Positions 26,313 to 35,135 of a DNA stretch of 64,000 bases are shown here, piece by piece (positions within the stretch are counted from its first letter, which is position 1; the number at the start of each line of letters is the position of its first letter). The notes beneath the pieces are model-generated. The model did not search any database. It saw only the letters and a list, made by a program, of their open reading frames with translations, and was not told where the DNA came from. Origin of the DNA: Spirosoma oryzicola. Its GTDB lineage: Bacteria > Bacteroidota > Bacteroidia > Cytophagales > Spirosomataceae. The position numbers and the translations under genes are program-made. The DNA is taken from assembly GCF_021233055.1 (NCBI RefSeq), contig NZ_CP089538.1, positions 4,356,501-4,420,500 on the forward strand, read 5' to 3'.

Positions 26313-27098
26313 TTATTTTTTATTGCCGAAAAACAGCGTTATGTAGCCCGAAGTAAAGAAATTCCGATTCCCATCTTCACGGCTGCCGTTGGGTCCTGGA
26401 TTCGGGATAATAATGACTTTGTTCGGAAAGACTTCTGCCAGAAAGCCAATTTCAACGCCCGTAGTGTTGTTGCGAAAGGTACTTAACTCAAAGCTCATGG
26501 CAGCTTTTACGTTCAGACCAACCGTCAGCTTCGATTCGCCAAGCCCCTGAAAAAATCCACCCGATCCAATGGGTGCGCCCTGTGGACTTCCTGCACCCTG
26601 GTTCAACGAACTGAAAGCAACCGAACGGGTCTGGTTGCCTTCCTGAATTTTAACGTAGTAAGGCTTGATGATACCGATTGTCGGACCGGCAGCGAAGATA
26701 CCGCTTACGGCAATGCCGTCATCGCCACTGCGGTCGAACAGTTTGATCTCACGTCCGTACTGCCCCCGCAAGGCAAAGAGGTAGTTCTCTTTACCATAAA
26801 TGTAGCGCGAACTGGCAAAATTGCTGGTCGTCTGAAGCTCCTTTGGGTGTTTGACGTTAACGAGTTCAATGCTCAGATAACGGTACTGCGGCAGGCCAAA
26901 AAAGTCGCCCGACAGCAGCTTAGACTGTCGGAATGATAAGCCGCCCAAAATACCAGAGTTCGTATTGGACGTAATGCCATAGGTCGTAATGACTCGATAC
27001 GTTTCGTCCTCCGAGTCCGTATTTTGTGCCCATGCCTTGCCGCCAATCAACAACCAACTTGTTAAAGCGATTGCCGTCAATTTGTATATCGTTCGCAT
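26313..27098 (-). CDS. Putative outer-membrane beta-barrel protein
   Basis: A 261-residue secreted protein with a signal peptide cleaved near residue 24 (IGGKAWA-QNT). The rest alternates polar and aromatic residues in a barrel-like pattern (GILGGLSFRQSKLLSGDFF, YRYLSIELVNVKHP, YLFALRGQYGREIKLF, GVEIGFLAEVFPNKVIII) and ends FFTSGYITLFFGNKK, with an aromatic residue close to the C-terminus. No named family is recognised. Barrels of this kind are often porin-like or envelope structural proteins in Cytophagales. It is alone on its strand; a long hairpin ends the message. Confidence 0.65.
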   Translation of the reverse strand: MRTIYKLTAIALTSWLLIGGKAWAQNTDSEDETYRVITTYGITSNTNSGILGGLSFRQSKLLSGDFFGLPQYRYLSIELVNVKHPKELQTTSNFASSRYIYGKENYLFALRGQYGREIKLFDRSGDDGIAVSGIFAAGPTIGIIKPYYVKIQEGNQTRSVAFSSLNQGAGSPQGAPIGSGGFFQGLGESKLTVGLNVKAAMSFELSTFRNNTTGVEIGFLAEVFPNKVIIIPNPGPNGSREDGNRNFFTSGYITLFFGNKK

Positions 27099-27275
27099 TT
27101 TGTATAATTCTTGATTAAAACTACATAATATACATTAAATCCCGCTAAAATCATTCGGCACATTAGCGTAACCAGCTGATATTTTTTATGTTTAGGCAAA
27201 TTAGTCAGTAGATAAAGCGGATGCGTTGCGGCCCCTTTTATTGATTTACTGGCTTACAAACTTAATTATTACTTC

Positions 27276-27704
27276 ATGGCTACAATTCACATTGACTACC
27301 TGGGCGATCTGCGCACCGACTGTACCCACCTGCAATCGGGCACTCATATCAATACCGATGCACCTACCGACAACCAGGGACGGGGCGAAGCGTTTTCGCC
27401 GACTGATTTGATTGCCAACGCCCTTGGCACCTGCATTATTACAACGATGGCCATCTTCGCCCGGCGGGACGGTATCGAACTGAAAGGCAGCGAGCTTGAA
27501 GTGACGAAGATCATGAGTAGCCAGCCACCACGGCGTGTCGCTCGGATCGAAATTGATTTGACCCTCCGGGCTGAGGTTTTGCCGGACGAGGCTACTCGTG
27601 CTAATCTAGAAAAAATCGCCCATACGTGCCCCGTCGCCATTAGCCTCCACCCCGATCTCGAACAAGCAGTAACGATTCGGTGGGAAGAAGCGGTGAATGC
27701 GTAG
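27276..27704 (+). CDS. OsmC/Ohr-family peroxiredoxin-like protein
   Basis: A 142-residue protein of the OsmC superfamily, which reduces organic hydroperoxides using two cysteines. GRGEAFSPTDLIANALGTCIITTMAIFARRDGIELKGSELEV contains the first redox Cys at GTC, and HTCPVAISLHPDLEQ the second. The spacing is as in the YhfA/OsmC subgroup. It is monocistronic, bounded by a 14-bp palindromic hairpin downstream that can also serve the convergent regulator. Confidence 0.9.
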   Translation: MATIHIDYLGDLRTDCTHLQSGTHINTDAPTDNQGRGEAFSPTDLIANALGTCIITTMAIFARRDGIELKGSELEVTKIMSSQPPRRVARIEIDLTLRAEVLPDEATRANLEKIAHTCPVAISLHPDLEQAVTIRWEEAVNA

Positions 27705-27717
27705 ATTGACCGATTGT

Positions 27718-27755
27718 AAGCAGTATAATGTCCGTTTTTTTACATTATACTGCTT
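27718..27755. terminator. Palindromic hairpin between osmC-like and regulator genes
   Basis: A 14-bp stem (27718-27731 with 27742-27755). The loop itself contains the T-run, so termination is less certain than for the other convergent pairs. Confidence 0.55.
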
Positions 27756-27824
27756 AGCTACCCACACGTTACGAGCCTGCAAAAATTCACAAAAGCAGTT
27801 GATTATTCCTATTATACGTCCGCT

Positions 27825-28814
27825 TTAATTATCAGAAAATAAAGCTTCTTTATTATATTTATTTCTATACTCGATAGGCGACAAACCCGTGATTTTTTTG
27901 AATACTGTCCTGAATGATTTTGAATCGGAATAACCGACATCAAACATTACTTCATTAACATTTTTCCGGCTTATTTCTAAGTCTTTCTTGGCGGCTTCTA
28001 TCTTAACTCGCTGGATGTATTCGACAACGGTATTAGCAGTAGCACTTTTAAAACGACGTTCCAGACTCCGGCGTCCTAAAGCCAGCAAATCAGCTAATTG
28101 ATCGACGGTTATTCGATCCTGAAAATTAGTTTCTATATACTCCTGCGCTTTTTTTACGGATTCGTCTTCATGCGCTTTCTGCCCTTGAAATATAATGAAC
28201 GGAGATTGACTGTTTCGGTCGATGTCGATCATAAAAGCCTTAGCAATTAGAATAGCTACATCACGACCAGCGTGTTTCTCAATCAGGTAAACGAGCAGGT
28301 TCAGGTACGAGTAAGCACCACCACTGGTATAAATACCATCCTCCTCGGTCATGATCTTATCATCGACCAGATTTACCTCTGGGAACATCGCTCTGAACTC
28401 GTTCGCGAGTCGCCAGTGCGTCGCACACTGCTTGCCGTTCAGCAAGCCGGTAGCCGCCAGAAAAAAGGCCCCAATGCAAAAACTGGCAACTTCTGCCCCT
28501 GCTTTGTACTGTTTTACAATCCAAGGAATCAGCGCTTGATTACGGGTCAGGGCGCTGGTCTGGTCGCCGAAAAGAGCCGGGATGATAATAAGATCCGTCC
28601 TTTTTACTTCTTCAATAAGCAGGTCAGGAGCAATTGTAAACAAGCCGTTTCGCTGCCTTGCTTCACGGGACAGCCCAACCAGTTGAATAGTAAATAAAGG
28701 TGCTTTCCCCATGGCCTTCTGTGTCTCATTTACTTCGGCCAGAATTTGGTAAGTACCTTCAATATTGGTTAAGCTGGTGTGCCCACCCGGAACAAGTATC
28801 GATACGTGTTTCAT
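27825..28814 (-). CDS. GlxA-type AraC regulator with DJ-1/PfpI domain
   Basis: A 329-residue protein started at ATG 28814 (a TTG 33 bases upstream gives an unlikely extension). Residues about 3-185 form a DJ-1/PfpI amidotransferase-like fold: VSILVPGGHTSLTNIEG, LIIIPALFGD and AEVASFCIGAFFLAATGLLNGKQCATHW, with the nucleophile-elbow Cys present. Residues about 215-320 are an AraC DNA-binding domain with two helix-turn-helix motifs (DRITVDQLADLLALGRRSLERRFK and VNEVMFDVGYSDSKSFRTVFKKITGLSPIEYRNKY). GlxA-like proteins regulate small-molecule catabolism. It lies divergent from the reductase at 29117; the 300-bp gap shows a TATTTTTG near its start codon and nothing else firm. Confidence 0.9.
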   Translation of the reverse strand: MKHVSILVPGGHTSLTNIEGTYQILAEVNETQKAMGKAPLFTIQLVGLSREARQRNGLFTIAPDLLIEEVKRTDLIIIPALFGDQTSALTRNQALIPWIVKQYKAGAEVASFCIGAFFLAATGLLNGKQCATHWRLANEFRAMFPEVNLVDDKIMTEEDGIYTSGGAYSYLNLLVYLIEKHAGRDVAILIAKAFMIDIDRNSQSPFIIFQGQKAHEDESVKKAQEYIETNFQDRITVDQLADLLALGRRSLERRFKSATANTVVEYIQRVKIEAAKKDLEISRKNVNEVMFDVGYSDSKSFRTVFKKITGLSPIEYRNKYNKEALFSDN

Positions 28815-29116
28815 ATACCAAAAATAAGAAAACCCTGTCGGAATCAACCCTGCTATTGCCGGAAATCACCCCGGACACCCGAAGTATTTTCGTCTACATT
28901 TGTCTTATAAAATTAACGATTAAATCCTTGTTATTCACGAAACGAATCACACAATTACCGCTGAGTCATTATCAAAGTTTTTTCAAAAAAATCGACTTCT
29001 TACTCCTGATTTATCAGTAAAGAACGTCTGGAACATTGATGCGGGATATTTCCTGTTCAGTGCTTCACTTGAGGAGCTTTTAATTCACTTTAGAATCAAT
29101 ATTTCACGTACATCAC

Positions 29117-29695
29117 ATGAGAAAAGTAAAGTTACAAATGCAGCTATCCTTGGATGGGTTTGTCGCTGGTCCGAACGGAGAAATGGACTGGCTGGTATGG
29201 AACTGGGACGACACGCTTAATCAGTATGTAACGGACCTGACCGAATCAGTAGACTGCATCTTACTTGGTCGAAATCTGGCCCAGGGTTTTATTCCCGCCT
29301 GGGCATCGAGAGCCCAAAACCCTGAAACCGCTGACGCTGGCACACATAAGATGAACGATTTACCCAAAGTCGTTTTCTCCAAAACACTGGACACCGCTGA
29401 ATGGACGAACGTAACGCTGGCAAATGGCGACATTACGGAAGAGGTGAACCAGTTAAAACAGTTACCGGGTAAAGATTTGATCCTGTATGGTGGCGCCGAA
29501 CTAGCATCTTCCTTCATCCAGCGTGGCTTAATCGATGAGTATCACCTGTTTATCAATCCGACGGCTTTAGGCAGCGGGATGACAATATTTAAGAAATTAA
29601 CTGACAGGCTATCGTTGAACTTAATTAAAAGCCAGTCGTTCAGCTGCGGTATTGTCGCCCTACACTACGAACCCGTGCGGGATTCAATCGCCTAG
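29117..29695 (+). CDS. Dihydrofolate reductase-like / RibD C-terminal domain protein
   Basis: A 192-residue protein of the RibD_C (DHFR-like) family. The start VKLQMQLSLDGFVAGPNGEMDWL is the family opening; ILLGRNLAQGF, LPKVVFSKTLDTAEWTNV and GKDLILYGGAELASSFIQRGLIDEYHLFINPTALGSG follow. These small NADPH-binding proteins, such as YwjB and YyaP, reduce unknown substrates and do not replace true DHFR. It is divergent from the GlxA-like regulator, a common arrangement when a regulator controls the adjacent reductase, though no operator is evident. A hairpin terminator follows. Confidence 0.88.
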   Translation: MRKVKLQMQLSLDGFVAGPNGEMDWLVWNWDDTLNQYVTDLTESVDCILLGRNLAQGFIPAWASRAQNPETADAGTHKMNDLPKVVFSKTLDTAEWTNVTLANGDITEEVNQLKQLPGKDLILYGGAELASSFIQRGLIDEYHLFINPTALGSGMTIFKKLTDRLSLNLIKSQSFSCGIVALHYEPVRDSIA

Positions 29696-29746
29696 AGTAC
29701 GCTTTCCCGGCAAACTAATTGTGCGTTTGATTCGGCTTTACAGCCC

Positions 29747-29774
29747 TGACCTTCCCCGACCGGAAGGTCATTTG
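29747..29774 (+). terminator. Terminator after the reductase gene
   Basis: TGACCTTCC (29747-29755), 6-nt loop, GGAAGGTCA (29762-29770), then TTTGTTTT. Confidence 0.8.
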
Positions 29775-29829
29775 TTTTACGGCCTTTCTAAAATCATCGC
29801 TATTTTGCCGTCTGAACTACCCGTCACGA

Positions 29830-32115
29830 ATGAAATACCTGCTTTTTTGTCTGCTTTTTTCCTTCTCCGCGTTTGCCCAAACCAACAACCAATACAATCT
29901 GATCCCTTTTCCAGCGCGATTTGTCGGGCAGGATGGTCAGTTTACGCTTACCGCCAGCACCCGGATACTGGTTTCACCCGCTACCGATGCCACCGTTCGC
30001 GCTGTAGCGCAAACCTTTGCTAGTCAGGTTAAAGCCGCGAACGGTTTATCGCTGGCCGTTGCACCGACCAGTACCGCTCTGGCGAAAGGGGCTAACATTT
30101 CATTAGCAATCAACAAAAAACTAGCGCTCGGTGACGAAGGCTATAAACTAACCATCACCTCGGGTCGAGTAACGGCCGAAGCGTCTACACCAAAGGGGTT
30201 GTTTTATGCGGCCCAAACGATGCGTCAACTGCTGCCACTTAGCCAGTCGGCTCCCCTGACGATGCCAGCCTGTGCTATTACCGACAAACCCCGCTATGGT
30301 TACCGAGGATTGCATTTGGATGCATCACGGCACTTCATGCCAGTAGCCTTCGTCAAGAAGTACATTGACCTGATGGCGATGCACAAACAGAATACGTTTC
30401 ACTGGCACCTGACGGACGATCAGGGCTGGCGCATCGAGATTAAAAAATACCCGAAGTTGACGCAGATCGGTAGTAAACGCGCCGAAACGCTCATTGGCCA
30501 GTACAGCCAGAACTACCCGCAGCAATACGATGGGAAGCCACACGGTGGGTTTTATACGCAGGCCGAAATTCGGGATGTCGTACGCTATGCGCAAAGCCGG
30601 TTTGTAACGATCGTTCCCGAAATTGAAATGCCAGGTCACGCGCTGGCAGCGTTAGCGGCCTACCCCGAACTCGGTTGTGAACCTACGAAAGCCTATCAGG
30701 TAGCCACAAAATGGGGCGTTTTCGATGACGTTTTTTGCCCGTCAGACAAAACGTTCGGCTTTTTACAGGATGTACTAACCGAAGTAATGACCCTTTTTCC
30801 CGGTAAATACATTCACATTGGAGGGGACGAATGTCCTAAAACGGCCTGGAAAAATAGCGCGTTCTGTCAGGAGTTGATGAAGAAAAATAACCTCAAAGAC
30901 GAGCATGAACTGCAAAGCTACTTTATCCGGCGTATCGAGAAATTTGTCAATAGTAAAGGGCGGGCCATCATCGGCTGGGATGAAATTCTCGAAGGCGGCC
31001 TGGCTCCTAATGCGACGGTGATGAGCTGGCGCGGTACAGCGGGCGGTATTGCGGCTGCCAAGCAGAAACACGCGGTTATTATGACACCAGGCGAAACGTG
31101 CTATCTCGACCACTATCAGGGCAATCCAGCTACTGAACCACTCGCTATCGGCGGCTACCTTCCGCTCGATCAGGTATACGGCTACGAGCCGACGCCCGCT
31201 GAACTCTCCCCCGCTGAACAAAATTATGTGCTGGGTGTGCAGGGAAATGTGTGGACGGAGTACATGCCTACGTCCGAAGATGTTGAGTACATGGTATTTC
31301 CACGAGCTATTGCGCTGGCTGAAATCGCCTGGATGCCGAAGGGACCGCGTAATTTTGAAGACTTCGCCCAACGGCTCAAGAACCACTTGCCGCATTTGAA
31401 CCCGATTCCGGTCAATTACGCCAAACGTTTGTTCGACATTACCGCCACCACGCAACCCAACGAGCAGGGGCAACTACAGGTGAAACTGAGTAAACTCGAC
31501 AGCGACAGTCAGATTTTTTACACGACTAACGGCAAAGAACCTAACGAGCGCAGCAACCAGTATATTGGCCCGATTACGTTGACCAAGACAACCACTCTTC
31601 GGGCGATGACTCCTACGGGCGGCCAGTTGACACAGACGTTTACACTGCACAAAGGTAAAAACAAGTCATACACGTTTGCTACCCCAACCGGCAATAAAAG
31701 CGATCCAAACAGCACGAAGCTGACAGATGGTGTACGGGGAGAAACCCCGCGTGACCGGCGGCAGTGGGTCAACTTCTTCGGTGATATGGATGTAACGGTC
31801 GATCTGGGCGACGTAACGAGCGTAACTAAAGTATCGCTTAACTTCCTGAAAGTAATTCTAGACAAAAGTTTCCCCCCAACGTCGGTATCCATTGCCATTT
31901 CCCGCGACGGTCAGGATTATAAAGAAGCGATCGATCAACCTGTTAAGTATGAACTGACTGGCCCCTGGGACATTTTACCGGTCGTGGCTGACTTCAAAAC
32001 TGCCCGCGCGCGCTACGTTCGGATTCGGGCGAAGAATGCGGGGGTATGCCCGAACGACCATCCTAACGCAGGCGAAAAAACCTATTTTGCTACCGACGAA
32101 ATCGTTGTTGAATAA
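29830..32115 (+). CDS. Beta-N-acetylhexosaminidase, GH20
   Basis: A 761-residue secreted glycoside hydrolase. After a signal peptide (residues 1-16, ending FSAFAQ) comes the GH20b domain (about 20-150) and the TIM barrel: GLHLDASRHFMP, NTFHWHLTDDQGWRIEIKKYP, EIEMPGHALAALAAYPEL and the catalytic pair Asp333-Glu334 in HIGGDECPKTAW. It removes terminal GlcNAc or GalNAc from glycans such as chitin oligomers or host or fungal N-glycans. The C-terminus holds a chitobiase/CBM-like module (QIFYTTNGKEPNERSNQY) and a discoidin (F5/8C)-like domain. No other glycan genes flank it. Confidence 0.95.
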   Translation: MKYLLFCLLFSFSAFAQTNNQYNLIPFPARFVGQDGQFTLTASTRILVSPATDATVRAVAQTFASQVKAANGLSLAVAPTSTALAKGANISLAINKKLALGDEGYKLTITSGRVTAEASTPKGLFYAAQTMRQLLPLSQSAPLTMPACAITDKPRYGYRGLHLDASRHFMPVAFVKKYIDLMAMHKQNTFHWHLTDDQGWRIEIKKYPKLTQIGSKRAETLIGQYSQNYPQQYDGKPHGGFYTQAEIRDVVRYAQSRFVTIVPEIEMPGHALAALAAYPELGCEPTKAYQVATKWGVFDDVFCPSDKTFGFLQDVLTEVMTLFPGKYIHIGGDECPKTAWKNSAFCQELMKKNNLKDEHELQSYFIRRIEKFVNSKGRAIIGWDEILEGGLAPNATVMSWRGTAGGIAAAKQKHAVIMTPGETCYLDHYQGNPATEPLAIGGYLPLDQVYGYEPTPAELSPAEQNYVLGVQGNVWTEYMPTSEDVEYMVFPRAIALAEIAWMPKGPRNFEDFAQRLKNHLPHLNPIPVNYAKRLFDITATTQPNEQGQLQVKLSKLDSDSQIFYTTNGKEPNERSNQYIGPITLTKTTTLRAMTPTGGQLTQTFTLHKGKNKSYTFATPTGNKSDPNSTKLTDGVRGETPRDRRQWVNFFGDMDVTVDLGDVTSVTKVSLNFLKVILDKSFPPTSVSIAISRDGQDYKEAIDQPVKYELTGPWDILPVVADFKTARARYVRIRAKNAGVCPNDHPNAGEKTYFATDEIVVE

Positions 32116-32217
32116 TTCGGCTTTGATCGTCGAGTAAAAAGAGCTTCGGCGTAAATTTTGACCAAATCAAACGGGCCTTTAGTTACGCTGAAGCTTCACA
32201 GATCGACTAGTAGAAAT

Positions 32218-32925
32218 ATGGAATCACGTCAGAAAATAGTTGTTTTATCGGGTGCAGGCATCAGCGCAGAGAGCGGTATTCCCACCTTTCGTGCGTCGGA
32301 CGGGCTTTGGGAAAACCACCGGATTGAGGACGTAGCAACTCCCGAAGCCTGGCAACGTAACCCCGATCTGGTACAGGATTTTTACAACCAGCGTCGAAAA
32401 AAAGCACTAAGCGTCGAGCCAAACGCGGGTCATGTTGCGTTAGTAAAGCTGGAAGATTTTTTCGACGTAACCATCATTACGCAGAACGTCGACAACCTCC
32501 ACGAAAGGGCTGGATCCTCAAAGGTGATTCACTTACACGGCGAGTTGTTCAAATCGCGAAGCACCAAATACCCAAACCTAGTTTACGATATTGACGGTTG
32601 GGAGCTTAAGTTGGGAGATCTCTGCGAAAAAGGTTCGCAATTGCGTCCACACATTGTTTGGTTCGGTGAAGCAGTGCCGATGATGGATGTTGCTCAGGAC
32701 ATAACCGAACAGGCCGACATTTTTATCGTTGTTGGTACGTCCCTGAATGTTTATCCCGCTGCCGGTCTCGTGTACGCAGTTCGAAAAGGGGTTCCTGTCT
32801 ACGTAGTAGATCCCAACAGTCCAGCCGTTCACGGACGTTCGAACGTGACGTTCATTGCAGAGCCTGCCACAACCGGACTCACTCAACTCGCTGATCAACT
32901 GATAGCCGGTACCCTTTCATCGTAA
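32218..32925 (+). CDS. NAD-dependent protein deacylase, sirtuin (SIR2)
   Basis: A 235-residue sirtuin started at ATG 32218. It has the NAD-binding GAGISAESGIPTFRASDGLW, the catalytic His107 in TQNVDNLHERAGSSKVIHLHGEL, and FIVVGTSLNVYPAAGLV. YNQRR near residue 56 matches the Y-x-x-R pair of class III sirtuins that favour succinyl- or malonyl-lysine, so desuccinylase activity is possible. The four zinc-binding cysteines of most sirtuins are not here: the segment between the catalytic His and RPHIVWFGEAVP holds only one Cys (LCEKGSQ). A zinc-less form is known in some Bacteroidota-type sirtuins. Monocistronic. Confidence 0.92.
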   Translation: MESRQKIVVLSGAGISAESGIPTFRASDGLWENHRIEDVATPEAWQRNPDLVQDFYNQRRKKALSVEPNAGHVALVKLEDFFDVTIITQNVDNLHERAGSSKVIHLHGELFKSRSTKYPNLVYDIDGWELKLGDLCEKGSQLRPHIVWFGEAVPMMDVAQDITEQADIFIVVGTSLNVYPAAGLVYAVRKGVPVYVVDPNSPAVHGRSNVTFIAEPATTGLTQLADQLIAGTLSS

Positions 32926-33047
32926 GCGTACGAAGTCTACCAGTAAACCGGGTCATTTACAGGGCGATTGTTTTCTCCCTGCTAAAGCAGTTAGCAACAT
33001 TTCTCTTAAAAACGAGGTTCACCACGAACGCTCAACGTTTGTGATTT

Positions 33048-33773
33048 ATGGAACCCACTGCTGACTCAAGGACCCGAACATTGTCGGCACACGCCCGCCT
33101 AAACGACCTTTACGGTGAACAGGCTGTCTATGGTCGGGCTGATCCGATGCACGAACTGGTCGGAACGATTCTGTCCCATCGCACGACACATGCCAACGAA
33201 GTAACCGCTTACCGGACCATGCGCGAACGCTACCCTACCTGGGAAGCCGTTCGCGATGCTCCGCTCGCCGACTTGATCGACGCCATCAAAACAGCCAATT
33301 ACCCGGAAGTCAAAGCTCCTTACATTCAGAACCTGCTGACCCAGCTGATTGGGGAAACAGGAGCGGCCAACATTGACTTTCTGGCTGACCTATCCACGGA
33401 AGATGCAATGAGCTGGCTCACCAATCTCCCTGGAATTGGCCTTAAAACGGCAACGCTAGTCTTACTTTTCAATTTCAAAAAACCCGTGTTGCCGGTAGAC
33501 ACCCACGTTCATCGGGTGACTCAACGGCTTGGCTTAATTGGCCCCAAAGTAAGCGCAGAAAAAGCGCACACCATTCTGCTGTCTTATTTGCCGCAGGACG
33601 CTACGGTACTGTTCAATTTTCACAAGCACTTTTACTGGCACGGTCAACGAGTCTGTACGTGGTATTACCCAAAATGTAACGAATGCGTCTTACGCGATCA
33701 GTGTGACTTCTATCGATTAGGCGGCAAGATGGTGCTGAGTAGTACACCGGTCAGAAGCAAGTCGGTTAAATAA
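33048..33773 (+). CDS. Endonuclease III-like DNA glycosylase/lyase (HhH-GPD, Fe-S)
   Basis: A 241-residue base-excision repair protein. The helix-hairpin-helix LTNLPGIGLKTA carries the catalytic Lys133, and VDTHVHRVTQRLGL carries the catalytic Asp151. The [4Fe-4S] loop near the C-terminus is C-x6-C-x2-C-x5-C (CTWYYPKCNECVLRDQC). The first helix, GTILSHRTTHANE, differs from the classic ILSAQATD, so this is a divergent subfamily rather than orthologous Nth. Substrate is probably oxidised pyrimidine or another damaged base. Terminator hairpin follows. Confidence 0.9.
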   Translation: MEPTADSRTRTLSAHARLNDLYGEQAVYGRADPMHELVGTILSHRTTHANEVTAYRTMRERYPTWEAVRDAPLADLIDAIKTANYPEVKAPYIQNLLTQLIGETGAANIDFLADLSTEDAMSWLTNLPGIGLKTATLVLLFNFKKPVLPVDTHVHRVTQRLGLIGPKVSAEKAHTILLSYLPQDATVLFNFHKHFYWHGQRVCTWYYPKCNECVLRDQCDFYRLGGKMVLSSTPVRSKSVK

Positions 33774-33776
33774 CGA

Positions 33777-33812
33777 ACGGGTTGCTGAACAACTGCCAAC
33801 AACCCGTCTTTT
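33777..33812 (+). terminator. Terminator after the endonuclease III-like gene
   Basis: ACGGGTTG (33777-33784) pairs with CAACCCGT (33800-33807), followed by CTTTTC. Confidence 0.6.
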
Positions 33813-33829
33813 CGCTAAAGAAAGCTTTG

Positions 33830-34489
33830 TCAGCTGCTAGCTCCGTATTTCCGTTCGTGAAACTGTTTCGACTGTCCTACCCAATTGTCCCGTTCGATGC
33901 GACCGGGGAAGAACTCGACAATTTCATTTACTTTATCAATATCCTCTTTAGTGAAGTTCGCAATCTGACGGAATGTGTAAATGCCTAAGCTGTGTAGTTT
34001 GCGCTCTAGAAAAGGTCCGACGCCGACAATATCCTTTAAATCATCCGCTTCTACAGCAGCCGCTCGCCCGATTCGGTCAAAATTAAGTTCGTCGGCTCGG
34101 GCAGCAATGCGGCTTAATACAGCGGCTTCCGGATCTTGACTAGTTGCCGAATCATCGGCGTAGCTACCAGACAAGTCTGTTGGGTTCTCCTCTACTAATA
34201 TCTCCGGTGTATCATCGAGCGTAAGAGCGGGCAATAGCGGATCGGCATGCACGAACGAAGGGGGCGTTTCAGCCGGACGCCGAACAACCGTCCCTGGCCC
34301 ACCCGTTTCCTTCGCGCGTCGGCATTCGTCTAGTTCTTCTTTTTGCTTGGCGATAGCCGCCCGTAAGGAACTAACGCGACCACTGAGTACCAGGCGGCCA
34401 AACAGCCAGCCAACAAAAGCAATAAACGCTAACAGCAACAGGATTTCAGTAACTGCTACGGACCGACTTAAGGGATCTAATCCAAACAT
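33830..34489 (-). CDS. Membrane-anchored helix-hairpin-helix protein, paralog 2
   Basis: A 219-residue protein with one N-terminal membrane helix (about residues 12-34, AVTEILLLLAFIAFVGWLFGRLVL), a coiled segment (SLRAAIAKQKEELDECRRAKE), a variable acidic linker, and a C-terminal helix-hairpin-helix module (about 140-205): AAVEADDLKDIVGVGPFLERKLHSLGIYTFRQIANFTKEDIDKVNEIVEFFPGRIERDNWVGQ. This C-terminal module resembles the H3TH / flap endonuclease 1-like DNA-binding fold, but no nuclease catalytic residues are evident. It is a close paralog of the gene at 34560 and is the third gene of a cluster with an OmpA-family protein. Role unknown: linking envelope to DNA or protein-protein contact are both possible. 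Confidence 0.75.
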   Translation of the reverse strand: MFGLDPLSRSVAVTEILLLLAFIAFVGWLFGRLVLSGRVSSLRAAIAKQKEELDECRRAKETGGPGTVVRRPAETPPSFVHADPLLPALTLDDTPEILVEENPTDLSGSYADDSATSQDPEAAVLSRIAARADELNFDRIGRAAAVEADDLKDIVGVGPFLERKLHSLGIYTFRQIANFTKEDIDKVNEIVEFFPGRIERDNWVGQSKQFHERKYGASS

Positions 34490-34559
34490 GATAGGCTTAC
34501 GGTGTAGTTAAATCTTTACGATTAATAATGATTCTCGCGATTTCCACGGTAGGTATAAG

Positions 34560-35057
34560 TCACAAATTCGACTTTTTGGCTAACTGAGCGGCCTGACCGA
34601 CCCAATTGTCCCGTTGAATACGGCCAGGGAAAAACTCGATTATATCGTTTACCTGATCGATATCCTCCCCAGTAAAGTTTGCAATCTGACGGAATGTATA
34701 AATGCTGATTGCATGAAGCTTTTTTTCCAGAAAGGGCCCAACACCAACAATTTCTTTCAGATCATCAGCCTCTGTGAGTGAAGCGTAGCCAATACGACTG
34801 AAGTCGATTTCGTGGATACGGCTACTGATTCGGTTTAATACCGAGGCTTCATCATTGCCGCTACTAACCACGACAGCGGGTGTACGATAACAATCCTCAA
34901 CGTTGCGCTTAACGATAGCTAACTGGCTTTCAAGTTCACGGACAATGTTCTGCCGTGATGCATAGCCAATAATAAAACCTAACACCAGCGTAACGACTCC
35001 CATGACCAGGTGTTGAAGTGAAGCGTCAGGGAGATTAAGCGGATTTAACTCAAACAT
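34560..35057 (-). CDS. Membrane-anchored helix-hairpin-helix protein, paralog 1
   Basis: A 165-residue protein with one membrane helix near the N-terminus (HLVMGVVTLVLGFIIGYASRQ), a short coiled linker (ELESQLAIVKRNVEDCYRT) and a C-terminal helix-hairpin-helix module nearly the same as in its neighbour: ADDLKEIVGVGPFLEKKLHAISIYTFRQIANFTGEDIDQVNDIIEFFPGRIQRDNWVGQAAQLA. The module is the most conserved part, with the glycine-rich GVGPF hairpin. Lying 70 bp from its paralog and 78 bp from the OmpA gene, it is likely part of the same operon. The tandem arrangement points to duplication. Confidence 0.75.
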   Translation of the reverse strand: MFELNPLNLPDASLQHLVMGVVTLVLGFIIGYASRQNIVRELESQLAIVKRNVEDCYRTPAVVVSSGNDEASVLNRISSRIHEIDFSRIGYASLTEADDLKEIVGVGPFLEKKLHAISIYTFRQIANFTGEDIDQVNDIIEFFPGRIQRDNWVGQAAQLAKKSNL

Positions 35058-35135
35058 GGTTTCCGAACTTTATGATTTAGCTTCTGTTCCAAACAGGTGT
35101 TAGGATACCAAAAGCGTAAACGGTTAAAACTAAAT

